This document shows, in pieces, positions 52,595-62,751 of a DNA stretch of 64,000 bases (position 1 is the stretch's first letter; each line of letters opens with the position of its first letter). The notes under the pieces were generated by a model. That model saw only the letters and a program-made list of their open reading frames with translations. It was not told the origin of the DNA and ran no database searches. Origin of the DNA: Fibrobacter succinogenes (GTDB lineage: Bacteria > Fibrobacterota > Fibrobacteria > Fibrobacterales > Fibrobacteraceae); the NCBI GenBank assembly GCA_902799745.1, contig CADCBQ010000004.1:62001-126000 (forward strand), given 5' to 3'. Both the position numbers and the translations under genes were made by a program.

Positions 52595-53707
52595 ATGTTT
52601 ACCGAATCAAAAGCTCAAAAAAGTTTAGCTATTCCTTTTGCGGCCAAACATATTTGGCTGTGGTTTTTACTTGCAGCAATTTTATGTTTGCCCACTTCCG
52701 CTCGCGCAAACGAACAATTTACCGCAGCAGAACTCGACACCCTTGTTTCGACAATCGCTCTCTATCCCGATCCGCTCCTGGTCCAAGTGCTAGCAGCCTC
52801 TGTTCACGGCGACGAAATTCCGGGCGCCGCCGATTGGGCCAACCAGAACAAGCACTTGAAGGGCCAAGAACTCGCCGAGCGCATCAAGCTCGAAGACCTC
52901 CCCTACGACGAAAGTGTCCAGGCCTTGATCCCCTTCCCGACGGTTCTTGCCACCATGGCAAAATACCAGATATGGACCGACCAGCTGGGCGACGCCGTTT
53001 CTACTCAAAAAGAAGCCGTGATGGACGCCGTGCAACGCATGCGTAACGCCGCCTACAACCACGGTCACTTACAAAGTAACGAGCAGGTCAAGGTCATTAA
53101 AGAAAAGACCATTATCATTGAACCCGTGCAACGGGAATACGTGTATGTTCCCGTGTACAATCCCCATGTGGTCTACTATGTTTATTCCAACGGCTATCCG
53201 GGACTGCGCTACCGTACGGGCGTCTGGATTGGCGGCTATTACGACACCTGGGGATGGGGCACAAGCCGCTTTGAATGGGACACCCACCTGATTTACGTTC
53301 ACGATTACCGTTGGTACCACAACAGGCCGCGTCCGCACCATCCGCCTCGTTACCAAAACCCTCCGCCCCCAAAGCACCATAACCCGGCTCCGCCAAGAAA
53401 CGACCGCTACGCAGTACCGCCAAGCAGGCCCGCAAAAGTTCCGATGAACCACCATACGGCCCCCACAGTACGGACCAAGGCCGAAATCGAACACTCGGCC
53501 GCACACCCGAACAAGGTTATGACAGTAAAATCAACAAATGATAACTGGCAAGAAGATTACAACAACCAGAATAACCAAGGTTTCGGGAAAGTCAAGGCTA
53601 CGCACAGCAACCAGCGGAATTACGACAATTCCCGCAACAACAGCAGCCGGAACGAAGGACACAGCAAAAATAGCCGTAGCGGTTTCGGCAAGAGCATGAG
53701 AAAGTAG
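52595..53707 (+). CDS. DUF3300 family exported protein
   Basis: A 370-residue protein with a long signal peptide (cleaved near ARANE). Residues about 40-200 are the DUF3300 domain: ELDTLVSTIALYPDPLLVQVLAAS, NKHLKGQELAERIKLEDLPYDESVQALIPFP and EPVQREYVYVPVYNPHVVY. The remainder is rich in His, Pro, Tyr, Asn and Arg, low-complexity, and strongly basic at the end. Function unknown; probably periplasmic or envelope-attached. Confidence 0.85.
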   Translation: MFTESKAQKSLAIPFAAKHIWLWFLLAAILCLPTSARANEQFTAAELDTLVSTIALYPDPLLVQVLAASVHGDEIPGAADWANQNKHLKGQELAERIKLEDLPYDESVQALIPFPTVLATMAKYQIWTDQLGDAVSTQKEAVMDAVQRMRNAAYNHGHLQSNEQVKVIKEKTIIIEPVQREYVYVPVYNPHVVYYVYSNGYPGLRYRTGVWIGGYYDTWGWGTSRFEWDTHLIYVHDYRWYHNRPRPHHPPRYQNPPPPKHHNPAPPRNDRYAVPPSRPAKVPMNHHTAPTVRTKAEIEHSAAHPNKVMTVKSTNDNWQEDYNNQNNQGFGKVKATHSNQRNYDNSRNNSSRNEGHSKNSRSGFGKSMRK

Positions 53708-53752
53708 CCCCAAGTTTCTATATTTCGGGCGTAAATTTTCAAAGGATACCAA

Positions 53753-55432
53753 ATGGATATTCCCGAATCTTCGAATTTTGTACAGGATATTATCGTTAAC
53801 GACCTCGCTACGGGCAAGCGCAAGAATGTGCACACCCGTTTCCCTCCCGAACCGAACGGCTACATCCACATTGGACACGCCAAGTCCATCTGCCTGAACT
53901 TCGGTACGGCAAACAAGTACAAGGACTTCGGCGGCGTCACGAACCTCCGCTTCGACGACACGAACCCCACTAAAGAAGACGTGGAATACGTGGACTCCAT
54001 CCGCGAAGACGTGAAGTGGCTCGGCTTTGAATGGAAGGGCGGCGAATATTTCGCTAGCGACTACTACGACCAGATTTACGCCTTTGCCGAAAAGCTGATT
54101 GAAATGGGCAAGGCTTACGTGGAAGACCTGACCCGCGACGAGATGCAGGAATACCGCGGCAACGACGCCGGTAAGCCCAGCCGTCCGAGTCCCTACCGCG
54201 ACCGCAGCGTCGAAGAGAACATGAAGCTCTTCCGCGAAATGCGCGACGGCAAGTACGCCGACGGCGAAAAGTGCCTCCGTGCCAAGGTGGACCTTTCCAG
54301 CCCGAACATGAACATGCGCGACCCGGTCATCTACCGTATTAAGCACTGCACCCACCACCGCACCGGTGACAAGTGGTGCATCTACCCGATGTACGACTTT
54401 GCGCACCCGCTCAGCGACTGGATCGAAGGTATCACGCACTCTATCTGTACGCTTGAATTTGAAGCACACCGTCCGCTGTACGATTGGTTCCTGATCGAGC
54501 TCGGCCTCGACAACCGCCCGCAGCAGATTGAATTTGCCCGCTTGAACCTGACCTACACCATGATGAGTAAGCGCAAGCTGTTGGAACTGGTGCAGACGAA
54601 GGCCGTGATGGGCTGGAACGACCCGCGTATGCCGACGGTCTGCGGTTACCGCCGCCGTGGCTTTACCCCGAGTTCCATCCGCGAATTCTGCGACCGTATC
54701 GGCGTTTCCAAGGCCGATTCCATGGTCGACGTGAACCTTCTCTACTTCTGCATCCGCGAAGAATTGAACCAGACTGCCAACCGCGTGATGGCGGTAATCG
54801 ATCCGGTCAAGCTCGTTATTGACAACTGGGAAGCCGGCAAGGTCGAAATGATCGAAGTGGAAAACAACCCGAACGATCCGAACGCAGGCACACGCCAGGT
54901 TCCGTTCAGCGGCGAACTCTACATCGAAGCCGACGACTTTATGGAAGAACCTCCGAAGAAGTACTTCCGCCTGAAGCCGGAAGGCGAAGTCCGCCTGAAG
55001 GGCGCCTACTTCGTGACTTGCAAGAGCGTCGAAAAGGACGCCGACGGCAAGGTAAAGGTCATTCACTGCGTCTATGACCCGCAGAGCAAGGGTGGCGAAA
55101 CTCCCGATGGCCGCAAGGTCAAGGGCACCATTCACTGGGTTTCCGCAGCTCACGCCGTGGACGCCGAAGTGCGCCTGATCGACAATCTCTTCACGCTCGA
55201 AGACCCGTCTCAGGTCCCGGAAGGCGAAGACTGGCACGACTACCTGAACCCGGAATCAATGGTGATTAAGCAGGCCAAGGTGGAACCGAGCCTCGCCAAC
55301 GCAAAACTCGAAGACCGCTTCCAATTCATGCGCCAAGGTTACTTCTGCCTCGACAGCGAAGATTCCAAGCCGGGTCACTTGGTGTTCAACCGCACGGTTG
55401 GCCTGAAGGACAGCTTTAATCCTTCCAAGTAA
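53753..55432 (+). CDS. glnS: Glutaminyl-tRNA synthetase
   Basis: Charges tRNA-Gln directly with glutamine. The 559 residues contain the class I HIGH motif in [14 protein letters not shown] (about residue 29-42), DDTNPTKED, the GlnRS/GluRS-type RFQPVYDW-like [14 protein letters not shown] and the KMSKS variant MMSKRKLL (about 268). The C-terminal beta-barrels for the anticodon follow. The length is typical of bacterial GlnRS. AAGGATACC lies ahead of the ATG and a terminator follows. tRNA-Gln(CTG) is also in this window. Confidence 0.97.
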   Translation: MDIPESSNFVQDIIVNDLATGKRKNVHTRFPPEPNGYIHIGHAKSICLNFGTANKYKDFGGVTNLRFDDTNPTKEDVEYVDSIREDVKWLGFEWKGGEYFASDYYDQIYAFAEKLIEMGKAYVEDLTRDEMQEYRGNDAGKPSRPSPYRDRSVEENMKLFREMRDGKYADGEKCLRAKVDLSSPNMNMRDPVIYRIKHCTHHRTGDKWCIYPMYDFAHPLSDWIEGITHSICTLEFEAHRPLYDWFLIELGLDNRPQQIEFARLNLTYTMMSKRKLLELVQTKAVMGWNDPRMPTVCGYRRRGFTPSSIREFCDRIGVSKADSMVDVNLLYFCIREELNQTANRVMAVIDPVKLVIDNWEAGKVEMIEVENNPNDPNAGTRQVPFSGELYIEADDFMEEPPKKYFRLKPEGEVRLKGAYFVTCKSVEKDADGKVKVIHCVYDPQSKGGETPDGRKVKGTIHWVSAAHAVDAEVRLIDNLFTLEDPSQVPEGEDWHDYLNPESMVIKQAKVEPSLANAKLEDRFQFMRQGYFCLDSEDSKPGHLVFNRTVGLKDSFNPSK

Positions 55433-55458
55433 TTCGAGACTACAAACAAATTAAATAG

Positions 55459-55489
55459 AACGCTCCGGAGCAATTCCGGGGCGTTTTTT
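55459..55489 (+). terminator. Terminator of glnS
   Basis: AACGCTCCGGA pairs with TCCGGGGCGTT (one G-T pair) and is followed by a T-run, 26 bases past the stop. Confidence 0.9.
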
Positions 55490-55566
55490 CGTGCATTTTG
55501 CACTTTTAAGTACCCTTTTGTAAATAAAAAAGCTACATTCAGTATGATAAAGCATCTGAGGCGCTT

Positions 55567-57333
55567 ATGGAAAACGCAAAAAAGACCATTAACCTGTTCC
55601 TTAAGAACAAGTACAACAGCGTAAACGAACTCAAGGCCGAGCTGTACAAGGCGGGTGTTGCCGCCATGGAAGAAGGCTGGACGTTCATGGACGCGAGCTT
55701 CCAGCTGGGCGGCAAGGCCCGCGACGACGGCATGGATGGCGAAGAGGTCGAACAGACTCTTCGCCGGGCGTTCTCCGCAGAAAAGCGTACCACGGAACGC
55801 CCCGAAGAAAAACCCGCACCGGCAGCGCAGAACGCCCAACCGGCTGCGGATGGCGCCATTCCCCAGGTCCAAGCGGCTGCCGCCCCGCAGACGGTCGCCA
55901 TGCCGATCATTACGCCGTTGTCGGCGAACATGATTTCGATGGAACAGATGCTTGCCATGGGACTTGATACACAGTCCCTGGAACTATTGCAGAACTTCAA
56001 GATTGATCCGGAAGCACTTTCCATTCCCTGGCCCGCCGCAGACTGGCGAAAAGACTTGGCCAAGCTTCTGGAAGCTGCTTTCGACCCCGACGAAACCATT
56101 TCGTTCAAGGTTTCAAACACCCCCGAAACCACCGAAGAACTCGTATCGAATATTATCGGGCAAGAAGACTCTATCAAGAAAATCATGAAGAGTCTCGACA
56201 GTCCCGAAGGCGCCCTTTTATGCATTAACGCCGTAAAGGGCGGCGATGATGTCACGGACGAATCTTTCCGTTACCGCTATGTTGTGGTCGACAATCCCAA
56301 GATGTCCTTGGCCAAGCAGCTCGCCTACTACAAGGCCTTGAACTTACCCTGCGCGGCCCTCGTGAACACGGGTGCAAACTCCGTGCAGGCATGGGTCAAG
56401 ATTTTTGCAAACGACGAAGAAGAATACAACGAACGCGTAGACTTCCTTTTCAAGACTTTGGATTCCCAAGGATTCAAGGTTGACCCGAGCAACAGCAACC
56501 CGCACATGATGGTGCGTATGCCGGGCGTGCTCCGCGGCGGTAAGCAGCAATACCTGATTGGTCTGGAACAGGGCGCCAAGAACTTTAAGGAATGGCAAGA
56601 ATGGGTGGAATATTCCTTGGACGGAAAACCGCTCATCGAACTGGCTAGCGACACCGAAGAAGCCCCCAAGAAAGACCAGACCATTGTCGAAAACATGCTC
56701 CGCGCCGGCGAATTTTTCTTGTTCACGGCACCTCCGAAAAGCGGCAAGTCCCTCGCCCTTATGGACTTAGGCCTTTCTATTTGCTATGGCGAAGATTGGT
56801 TCGGCAACACAACATCGTCCAGCGACGTGCTGTTCATCAACTTCGAACTGACCAAGTCCGTGTTCCTGAACCGCCTTTACCTGTTGGCCGGCAAGCGTAA
56901 CCTGAACGCCAGCACCCCGAAGTTCGGTTTCTTGAACCTGCGTGGAACGGCTCTTTCGCCTATTGAAACCGCACAGCTCATCGCCAAGCGTATTCAAGGT
57001 GCCAAGCGACTTGAAAACCACGACTACCGCGTGGTCGTCATCGACCCGATTTCGGCTGTATTGCACAACCCAAAATCAACACGTTTGAACGGAGCTCCGC
57101 ACCAGATTTTGATGCAGATGGTCGATACCATTATCGCCCTCACGGGTTGCGCCGTGGTATCGTCTTGCAACCTGGACGAATACCCCTACCTCGAAGCCCG
57201 CGCCGATTCGCTCATCAAGCTTTCGCCGGTCGAAGGAAGCCTGAACCTTTACCAGATTAACGGAACCTTCCGCGAATTCCCGAAGATGCTCGCCCGCGAA
57301 TGTTCCTGGATTTACCCGAGATTCCTTGTATAG
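55567..57333 (+). CDS. Primase-helicase-like protein: degenerate primase-like domain plus RepA-type RecA ATPase
   Basis: A 588-residue cytoplasmic protein. Residues about 1-150 are variable, with an Ala/Pro-rich linker. Residues about 190-345 follow the primase-like domain common in mobile replication proteins: CAALVNTGANSVQAWVKI corresponds to the usual GGKS-x-HA motif, with the His replaced by Gln, and NPHMMVRMPGVLRGGKQQYLIGL to NPSRLSRMPG. Residues about 375-588 are a RecA-like ATPase with Walker A APPKSGKS and Walker B VVVIDPIS. There is no integrase or phage gene nearby. A catalytically dead TrmA-like gene follows. Function unknown. Confidence 0.6.
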   Translation: MENAKKTINLFLKNKYNSVNELKAELYKAGVAAMEEGWTFMDASFQLGGKARDDGMDGEEVEQTLRRAFSAEKRTTERPEEKPAPAAQNAQPAADGAIPQVQAAAAPQTVAMPIITPLSANMISMEQMLAMGLDTQSLELLQNFKIDPEALSIPWPAADWRKDLAKLLEAAFDPDETISFKVSNTPETTEELVSNIIGQEDSIKKIMKSLDSPEGALLCINAVKGGDDVTDESFRYRYVVVDNPKMSLAKQLAYYKALNLPCAALVNTGANSVQAWVKIFANDEEEYNERVDFLFKTLDSQGFKVDPSNSNPHMMVRMPGVLRGGKQQYLIGLEQGAKNFKEWQEWVEYSLDGKPLIELASDTEEAPKKDQTIVENMLRAGEFFLFTAPPKSGKSLALMDLGLSICYGEDWFGNTTSSSDVLFINFELTKSVFLNRLYLLAGKRNLNASTPKFGFLNLRGTALSPIETAQLIAKRIQGAKRLENHDYRVVVIDPISAVLHNPKSTRLNGAPHQILMQMVDTIIALTGCAVVSSCNLDEYPYLEARADSLIKLSPVEGSLNLYQINGTFREFPKMLARECSWIYPRFLV

Positions 57334-57359
57334 CACGAGCCTGCGGCTCTTTGAGCAAA
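57332..57359 (-). repeat. Dispersed intergenic hairpin repeat, copy B
   Basis: On the minus strand: TTTGCTCAAAG, a hairpin (AGCC-GCA-GGCT), then CGTGCT. Same layout as 7446-7475 with compensating stem changes. It overlaps the stop codon of the primase-helicase-like gene. Confidence 0.45.
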
Positions 57360-57397
57360 GAGGTCGCAACTACGTTGCTTTGAGGCATGAGTTTATA

Positions 57398-58726
57398 ATG
57401 AAGAACGAAAGAATGAAAAACAATTTTAAAGGTACAAACAATCGCGCACGCGGAAATTCCGTGCGTCGCGGCAAAGAACAGACGGAAACCCCGAAAGAAG
57501 AAAAACCTGTGCGTAAAGCTCCGGTGACATTCGAAGATATTAAGCAACAGCTTGCCGCCTGGGCCGAAAACGAACATATCCCCGGAAAATTCCAGGCATG
57601 GTTTACCGCAGAGGCTGCCCCCGATCATTCGGACTGGCGCATTTTAAAGACCTACCGTGGCAAGCAGGAAATCTTCTCCATCGAGGCCCCCGCCCGCGGC
57701 ATGGAAGCCCCTGAACTCGTGACACGCGTTTTTGCCCAAATCAAGAAAGATCATTTGCATATTTTTAAGAAGGCTCTCCGCCAGATTTGGTTCCGCGCCG
57801 TCGGTGACGGTCGCTACGCCATGCTTGTGCAGGTGAACCTGAAAGGCAAATTTTCTGCACACGGTTACAAGACCTTCATCGATTTTGTACAAAGAAACTG
57901 TCCCGAAGTTATCAGTTGTCACCACATTCAATGCATGCCCGACCAGCCATTTGATCCGGCAGGCACCATTCCGATGAAGGTGGAAGCCAAGAGCGCCTTC
58001 GGTAGCGACTTTATGCCGATTGGCGAAACGGGAATCAGCATGCATGTGCTGGACTGGACACCCCGTATTCATGATGCATGGCTTCGACTCCCGAAACGCA
58101 TCGAAGATGCAATCCACCCCAATGCCGAAGACAGCTTCTTTGAATTTTATTCCGGAAGTTCTTTTGTAAGCGCCTCGCTTGCCAACCAGTTCAAGCGTGT
58201 CGTATCGATGGACTGCCGCGAATACGCCATGATGTCGTCGCGTTTAAACGCGAGAAACGCCATCGAAGACAACATGAAGTTTATCCGCAGTCATGTGGAG
58301 CAGGAATTTTTCGGAAAGTTCTTCAGCAAGCCCGAAAACGAAGGCCGCTGGACTTTCTACTTCAACCTGCCCGGTGATGAACCTCTTTCGCAAGGGGTTG
58401 CCCAAGCTGCAGCCCTTTCGAGACCGGAACGCATTCTTTTGCAAACATCCAACCTCGAAGTGGCTGCACGCACCATCAAGCAGTTCCGCAACGAAGGCTA
58501 CATGCTGCGCAAGAACATCCCGCTATACCTGGAACCGGGTTCCGGCAAGTTCGAAATCTTGTTCCTGTTCGTGCCCGATCGCGTTGGCGTCTTAGGGCAA
58601 AATCCGGCCCAAAAGCAGCGTTCCAGGACGATTCAGCGCCCGCAAGAACGCGTTTCTGGCCGAAAAACGCAGGAAATTCCGCATTTTAGCCAAAAAGCCC
58701 CTACTTTTAAGCAAAGAAAAGGTTAA
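57398..58726 (+). CDS. TrmA/RlmD-like methyltransferase relative lacking catalytic residues
   Basis: A 442-residue protein with a basic, Arg/Lys-rich N-terminal tail and a Gln/Arg-rich C-terminal tail, both suited to RNA binding. The core follows the RNA uridine-C5 methyltransferase order, but the key motifs are altered: the SAM loop reads FFEFYSGSSFVSASLA in place of LxDLYCGxGxF, the DPPRxG region reads LPGDEPLSQG, and the nucleophile SCNP region reads LLQTSNLEVAARTI, without Cys. It cannot perform the classical reaction. The start may also be 57413. It may bind RNA as a pseudo-enzyme. Confidence 0.6.
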   Translation: MKNERMKNNFKGTNNRARGNSVRRGKEQTETPKEEKPVRKAPVTFEDIKQQLAAWAENEHIPGKFQAWFTAEAAPDHSDWRILKTYRGKQEIFSIEAPARGMEAPELVTRVFAQIKKDHLHIFKKALRQIWFRAVGDGRYAMLVQVNLKGKFSAHGYKTFIDFVQRNCPEVISCHHIQCMPDQPFDPAGTIPMKVEAKSAFGSDFMPIGETGISMHVLDWTPRIHDAWLRLPKRIEDAIHPNAEDSFFEFYSGSSFVSASLANQFKRVVSMDCREYAMMSSRLNARNAIEDNMKFIRSHVEQEFFGKFFSKPENEGRWTFYFNLPGDEPLSQGVAQAAALSRPERILLQTSNLEVAARTIKQFRNEGYMLRKNIPLYLEPGSGKFEILFLFVPDRVGVLGQNPAQKQRSRTIQRPQERVSGRKTQEIPHFSQKAPTFKQRKG

Positions 58727-58758
58727 ATTATTGGTATAACAGTCTGTAAGGGATTATT

Positions 58759-59940
58759 ATGCGACTTTTGAAATGTGCATCCATCTGTCTGGGACTTTCC
58801 GCTCTGTTGGCGTCTGCCTACATTGTCAAGGAAGGCGATACCCTTTGGGACTTGAGCGACGAATTCCTCAAGGATCCCTTTGCATGGCCGGACCTTTGGG
58901 AAAATAACCGCCATATCGAGGATCCGCACTGGATTTATCCGGGCGACTCCATTTATCTGGGCGATTCGATTCGCGAAGGCAATGTGCTGCAAGTCGAAAA
59001 GAAGAGCAAGTATCCCTGTAACGCTGCCGTATCCGATTCCGCCCTTCCCAAGGGTAAGGGTTTGACCGTCGCTAACGCCGGTTGCGACGACGGCGATGAA
59101 CGCAATTCCGACTTCGAAGGAATGCTCGGAAACCTGCGCGACAAGGACAAGAAATCCGTCAAGAAGCCCAAAGCTAGCGACGAATACTATTACAAGCAGC
59201 GTCCGGCACCGAAGATTTTCAACGGCTATTACCAGATTCACGCCCCCGAAATCTATACGCTCGATTCCCTGAGAAAGGACAAGCGCTTCATTTCGATCAA
59301 GTCGGGTGAAAAGAAGGAACCCCTGATTCACATGCCCGAAACGGAAGTGGTCGTGGGTATCGGTAAAAAGACTGACGCCAACCTGAAGCGCGGCGACCTC
59401 GTCGAAATCGTTGATGCTAAAGCAATTGACGTTCCTGCCGCCAAGGGAAGCACCTTTGAAAAATACGCTCTACTCCGTCTTTCCGGCATTGCAAAAATCA
59501 CCGCTATTGGCGACACGCTTTCTCGCGCCAAGATCGTAACGAGCTTCCGCGAAATCAAGATTCACCAGGCCAAGGCAAGACTCAAGCAGCCGCTCAAGAC
59601 CATCAACGTGTCCGGCTATAGCAAGGTCAAGGAAGCCAAACTCGACGACTTGGCCATGATCCGCTACTCCATGGACCCGATGCTGATTATCGGCGCATAT
59701 TCGTATGTGCTTGTCGATAAAGGCATTAACGAAGGTTACAACACTGGTGACGCCGTCGCTATTTGGGAAGAAGACAAGACTGACGAATCGCTCCCGCCCC
59801 GTCTGATTGGCCGTGGCATCATTGCCAGAGCTGCAGACAACGAATCGAGCGTTCTCATTCGCGAGCTTTATTCCAACAGCAGACGAATCGAAGTTGGACA
59901 CAGGGTATCGGTGACCCACCGTGCACAGATTGTCAAGTAA
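58759..59940 (+). CDS. Exported LysM-domain protein
   Basis: A 393-residue protein with a signal peptide (cleaved near ALLASA) followed at once by a LysM domain (residues about 20-68: [30 protein letters not shown] to YPGDSIYL). LysM binds peptidoglycan. The remaining 300 residues are beta-rich with no named domain. Proteins of this layout are common in diderms as periplasmic envelope proteins. GGGATTATT precedes the ATG. It lies 40 bases ahead of the histidine kinase gene. Confidence 0.85.
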   Translation: MRLLKCASICLGLSALLASAYIVKEGDTLWDLSDEFLKDPFAWPDLWENNRHIEDPHWIYPGDSIYLGDSIREGNVLQVEKKSKYPCNAAVSDSALPKGKGLTVANAGCDDGDERNSDFEGMLGNLRDKDKKSVKKPKASDEYYYKQRPAPKIFNGYYQIHAPEIYTLDSLRKDKRFISIKSGEKKEPLIHMPETEVVVGIGKKTDANLKRGDLVEIVDAKAIDVPAAKGSTFEKYALLRLSGIAKITAIGDTLSRAKIVTSFREIKIHQAKARLKQPLKTINVSGYSKVKEAKLDDLAMIRYSMDPMLIIGAYSYVLVDKGINEGYNTGDAVAIWEEDKTDESLPPRLIGRGIIARAADNESSVLIRELYSNSRRIEVGHRVSVTHRAQIVK

Positions 59941-59980
59941 AATCACCGCACCAAGCCCACAAGTTCCATAAGGACTGGCA

Positions 59981-62044
59981 ATGCAGGTTTCACGTAATAA
60001 TCTGCTGTTCGTCCTATTGTTTGCGGGAGGAATTGTCCTCCCGACGGCAATTCTATCCTTCTTAAGTTTCAGGAACATTCAGAACGAGATTTACCTTTCG
60101 CAAAAGAACTTTGACGAAAATTTGAATGCATTTCAAAGCGAAGTCGAAGAAGCGATTGAAAAGGAACAATCTAAGATCTACCAAGAGACCAAGGCCGCCT
60201 CGCTTTTTCTGTACGAGCAACCGCAAGGGCTCCTGGACTTTGGCCACGCAACCGAATTCAAGTCTGTCGAAGGACTTGACGCCATATTCCTGTTCAATAA
60301 CGGGAACCTGATTTATCCGGACCTTTCTTCTAAAAAGTTTTTCAAGTCATCTAATTTTTCGAATAGCGTTCCCTCGACTCTCGACAAACGGCTTTACCAC
60401 GAAGAAACAACGGGACTAAAGGATAGTGTCGCACAAAAAATCTATCTGGAACAACGATCCAGGAGTCTTAGGCCGACCAGTTTTTTCTTTGAAACCAAAG
60501 ACGAACAGATTCAAAATATTCTGGGACTGATCCGTTTCTACTACAAGAACAAGAGTTACGACGAAGCGTTACACCTGCTTGAAATCCTTGAAAACAACCC
60601 GCACCAGCAGGGCTACTTGCATGCAGACTTGACCTACGCCGTATTCCTGCTTCATTTTGAAATTTTGGTAAGCCAAAGAAAGCACCAGGAAGCGCAGGAC
60701 TTCTGCCTTTCGGTTTTGGCACAGTTCCTTGAAAAGCAAAACATCGACGACATTTCGTCTTCCAGGTATTTCTTCGAATCGGCATTCACCCAAATACTTT
60801 CTTTTGAGAACCTGTCGCAAGAAAAGCGCGAAGCGTTCTGGAACTTACGCGAGAACTTCAACCGCCAGCTCGGATACATGGACATTTTGTACTACAACCG
60901 AGACCTGTTCCAAGAAATCATGGACGACGATGTTTCCTCAAAGGAAGGCATTCTCTACAAGAACACCGACGAAATAACTTTGTTCAAAATGTCTTACCCG
61001 TACCTGTCCGGAGACCAGGTGGTGATTGCGGTTATAAACAAGGACGCCTATAAGGCGAGGCTCCAGAGCAAGCTAAAGACGGTCATACAGACATTCAAGA
61101 ACATTCCTTTTTCCATTACCGAAAATAGCGACAAACTCATTATGGGAGAAATCCCGGAAGGGGCTCCCATTATAGCGCAGCACTATATTTCAGAAGCTCT
61201 GAATTGGGAGTTCACCCTGTACGAAAAAGACATGCAGGACATTCACAAAGAAACAAGACACCGCATGTTCTTGATGTACGGACTCATGCTATTCGCCCTC
61301 ATCACGGTTATCTTCGGGTCATTCTTCATGTTCCGATTCATTACGCAGGAGCGCAAGCTTTTGGCCATGAAGGCGAATTTCTTGTCGAGCGTTTCGCATG
61401 AATTGAAGACACCTCTGACCTCGATCAAAATGTTTGCCGAAATGATGGCCCGCGGCCGTTTGCAGCGCGCCGAAAAGGTGCAGGAATATTCAACTCTGAT
61501 TGGCAAAGAAGCTTCAAGACTTGAAAACCTGATTGGTGCAATCTTGAATTACACGCGCATGGAACACGGAACAGGGGCATTCAAATGGGAACGCCTTGAT
61601 TTTTCGATTTGCGCAAAGAAAGTCTTTGACGCTGTCGAAGATATCGGAGTCGAAAAAGGACTCACGTTCTACACGCACTTTGAGCCCAATGTTTTTGTGA
61701 TGGGCGACTATACGGCACTTTACAGTTTAGTTCAGAATTTGATCGACAACGCCATTAAATACACCGAAGCTCCCGGCGACATTAAGGTTGAGGTCAAAAG
61801 CGATAGCGAATGGGTCATATTCTCGGTTGCAGATACCGGCATAGGCATCGCCACCTCTGAACAAAAAAATATATTTAATGACTTTTATAGGGTGGGTGAC
61901 GAAATGACGCGCAGCACCAAGGGTTCGGGCCTCGGCCTGGCCACAGTCAAGCGCGTTGCCGAAACTCACAAGGCTACGATTTCGCTTGTCAGCAAGCCCG
62001 GGAAAGGATCCACATTCACCGTCAAGTTTAAAAAGGCAGAATAA
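59981..62044 (+). CDS. Membrane sensor histidine kinase
   Basis: A 687-residue kinase. A membrane span at about residues 7-27 and another at about 427-450 enclose a large sensor region (about 28-425) with coiled-coil and TPR-like helices. The cytoplasmic part has the phosphoacceptor His in FLSSVSHELKTPLTSIKMF (about 470-488) and an ATPase domain with LVQNLIDNAIKYTEAPG, VADTGIGIA and GSGLGLATVKRV. The signal sensed is unknown. A response regulator starts 2 bases later. GGACTGGCA precedes the ATG. Confidence 0.93.
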   Translation: MQVSRNNLLFVLLFAGGIVLPTAILSFLSFRNIQNEIYLSQKNFDENLNAFQSEVEEAIEKEQSKIYQETKAASLFLYEQPQGLLDFGHATEFKSVEGLDAIFLFNNGNLIYPDLSSKKFFKSSNFSNSVPSTLDKRLYHEETTGLKDSVAQKIYLEQRSRSLRPTSFFFETKDEQIQNILGLIRFYYKNKSYDEALHLLEILENNPHQQGYLHADLTYAVFLLHFEILVSQRKHQEAQDFCLSVLAQFLEKQNIDDISSSRYFFESAFTQILSFENLSQEKREAFWNLRENFNRQLGYMDILYYNRDLFQEIMDDDVSSKEGILYKNTDEITLFKMSYPYLSGDQVVIAVINKDAYKARLQSKLKTVIQTFKNIPFSITENSDKLIMGEIPEGAPIIAQHYISEALNWEFTLYEKDMQDIHKETRHRMFLMYGLMLFALITVIFGSFFMFRFITQERKLLAMKANFLSSVSHELKTPLTSIKMFAEMMARGRLQRAEKVQEYSTLIGKEASRLENLIGAILNYTRMEHGTGAFKWERLDFSICAKKVFDAVEDIGVEKGLTFYTHFEPNVFVMGDYTALYSLVQNLIDNAIKYTEAPGDIKVEVKSDSEWVIFSVADTGIGIATSEQKNIFNDFYRVGDEMTRSTKGSGLGLATVKRVAETHKATISLVSKPGKGSTFTVKFKKAE

Positions 62045-62046
62045 CC

Positions 62047-62751
62047 ATGAATTTCAAAATACTCATCGTAGAAGACGAAGAAATTATCCGCTTGGGCCTC
62101 CAGGATAATTTTGAAATGGAAGGCTATGTCGTAGAAACCGCCTGCGATGGTGAAGAGGCTATTGCCAAGGCAGATTCCTACCAGCCCCATTTGGTGCTTT
62201 TAGACTTGATGATTCCGAAAAAGAGCGGCTTCGAAGTTTGCCGCTACATCAGGAACAAGCACCCGAATACCTATATCATTATGCTCACCGCAAAAACCGA
62301 AGAAACGAGCAAGGTGGCGGGTCTTGAAATGGGTGCCGATGACTATGTGACCAAACCGTTTTCGATTCTTGAACTCCTTGCCCGCGTCAAGGCGTTCCGC
62401 CGCCGCATAGAGCCGCAGAGCGGTAGCAGCACGGTGCAGGTTCCCGAAGTTCTTGAATTTGCAAACATCAACATCAATGTCAAGAAGTTCGAAGCGACTA
62501 AGGGCGGCGTGCCACTGGACCTGACTACCCGCGAATACCTGATCATGAAATATTTCTGGGCACACCGCGGCGAAGTCATTCTACGTGAGACCCTGCTTAA
62601 AGAAATCTGGGGCTACACCGACGAAAACATGCCCTCGACAAGAACCGTAGACAACCATATCGCAAACCTTCGCCGTAAAATCGAAGATGACCTGGACAAT
62701 CCCAAGTTCATTATTTCGGTCCGAGGCGCTGGATACAAGTTTGATGCATAA
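62047..62751 (+). CDS. OmpR-family response regulator
   Basis: A 234-residue DNA-binding regulator. The receiver domain has the acidic pair in IVEDEEIIRLG, the phosphoacceptor Asp in LVLLDLMIPKKSGFEV (about residue 54) and Lys in DYVTKPFSILELLARV. The C-terminal winged helix ends RTVDNHIANLRRKIEDDLDNPKFIISVRGAGYKF. It should be phosphorylated by the adjacent kinase. The next gene begins immediately at its stop (TAAATG). Confidence 0.95.
   Translation: MNFKILIVEDEEIIRLGLQDNFEMEGYVVETACDGEEAIAKADSYQPHLVLLDLMIPKKSGFEVCRYIRNKHPNTYIIMLTAKTEETSKVAGLEMGADDYVTKPFSILELLARVKAFRRRIEPQSGSSTVQVPEVLEFANININVKKFEATKGGVPLDLTTREYLIMKYFWAHRGEVILRETLLKEIWGYTDENMPSTRTVDNHIANLRRKIEDDLDNPKFIISVRGAGYKFDA

Noticed and set aside
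53531..55237. A 568-codon open frame antisense to glnS
   Set aside because: Val/His/Phe-rich mirror of the glnS codons, without start signals or motifs.
55567..58726. A prophage or integrative element
   Set aside because: Only one replication-like gene is present. There is no integrase, capsid, tail or attachment repeat, and codon use matches the surroundings.
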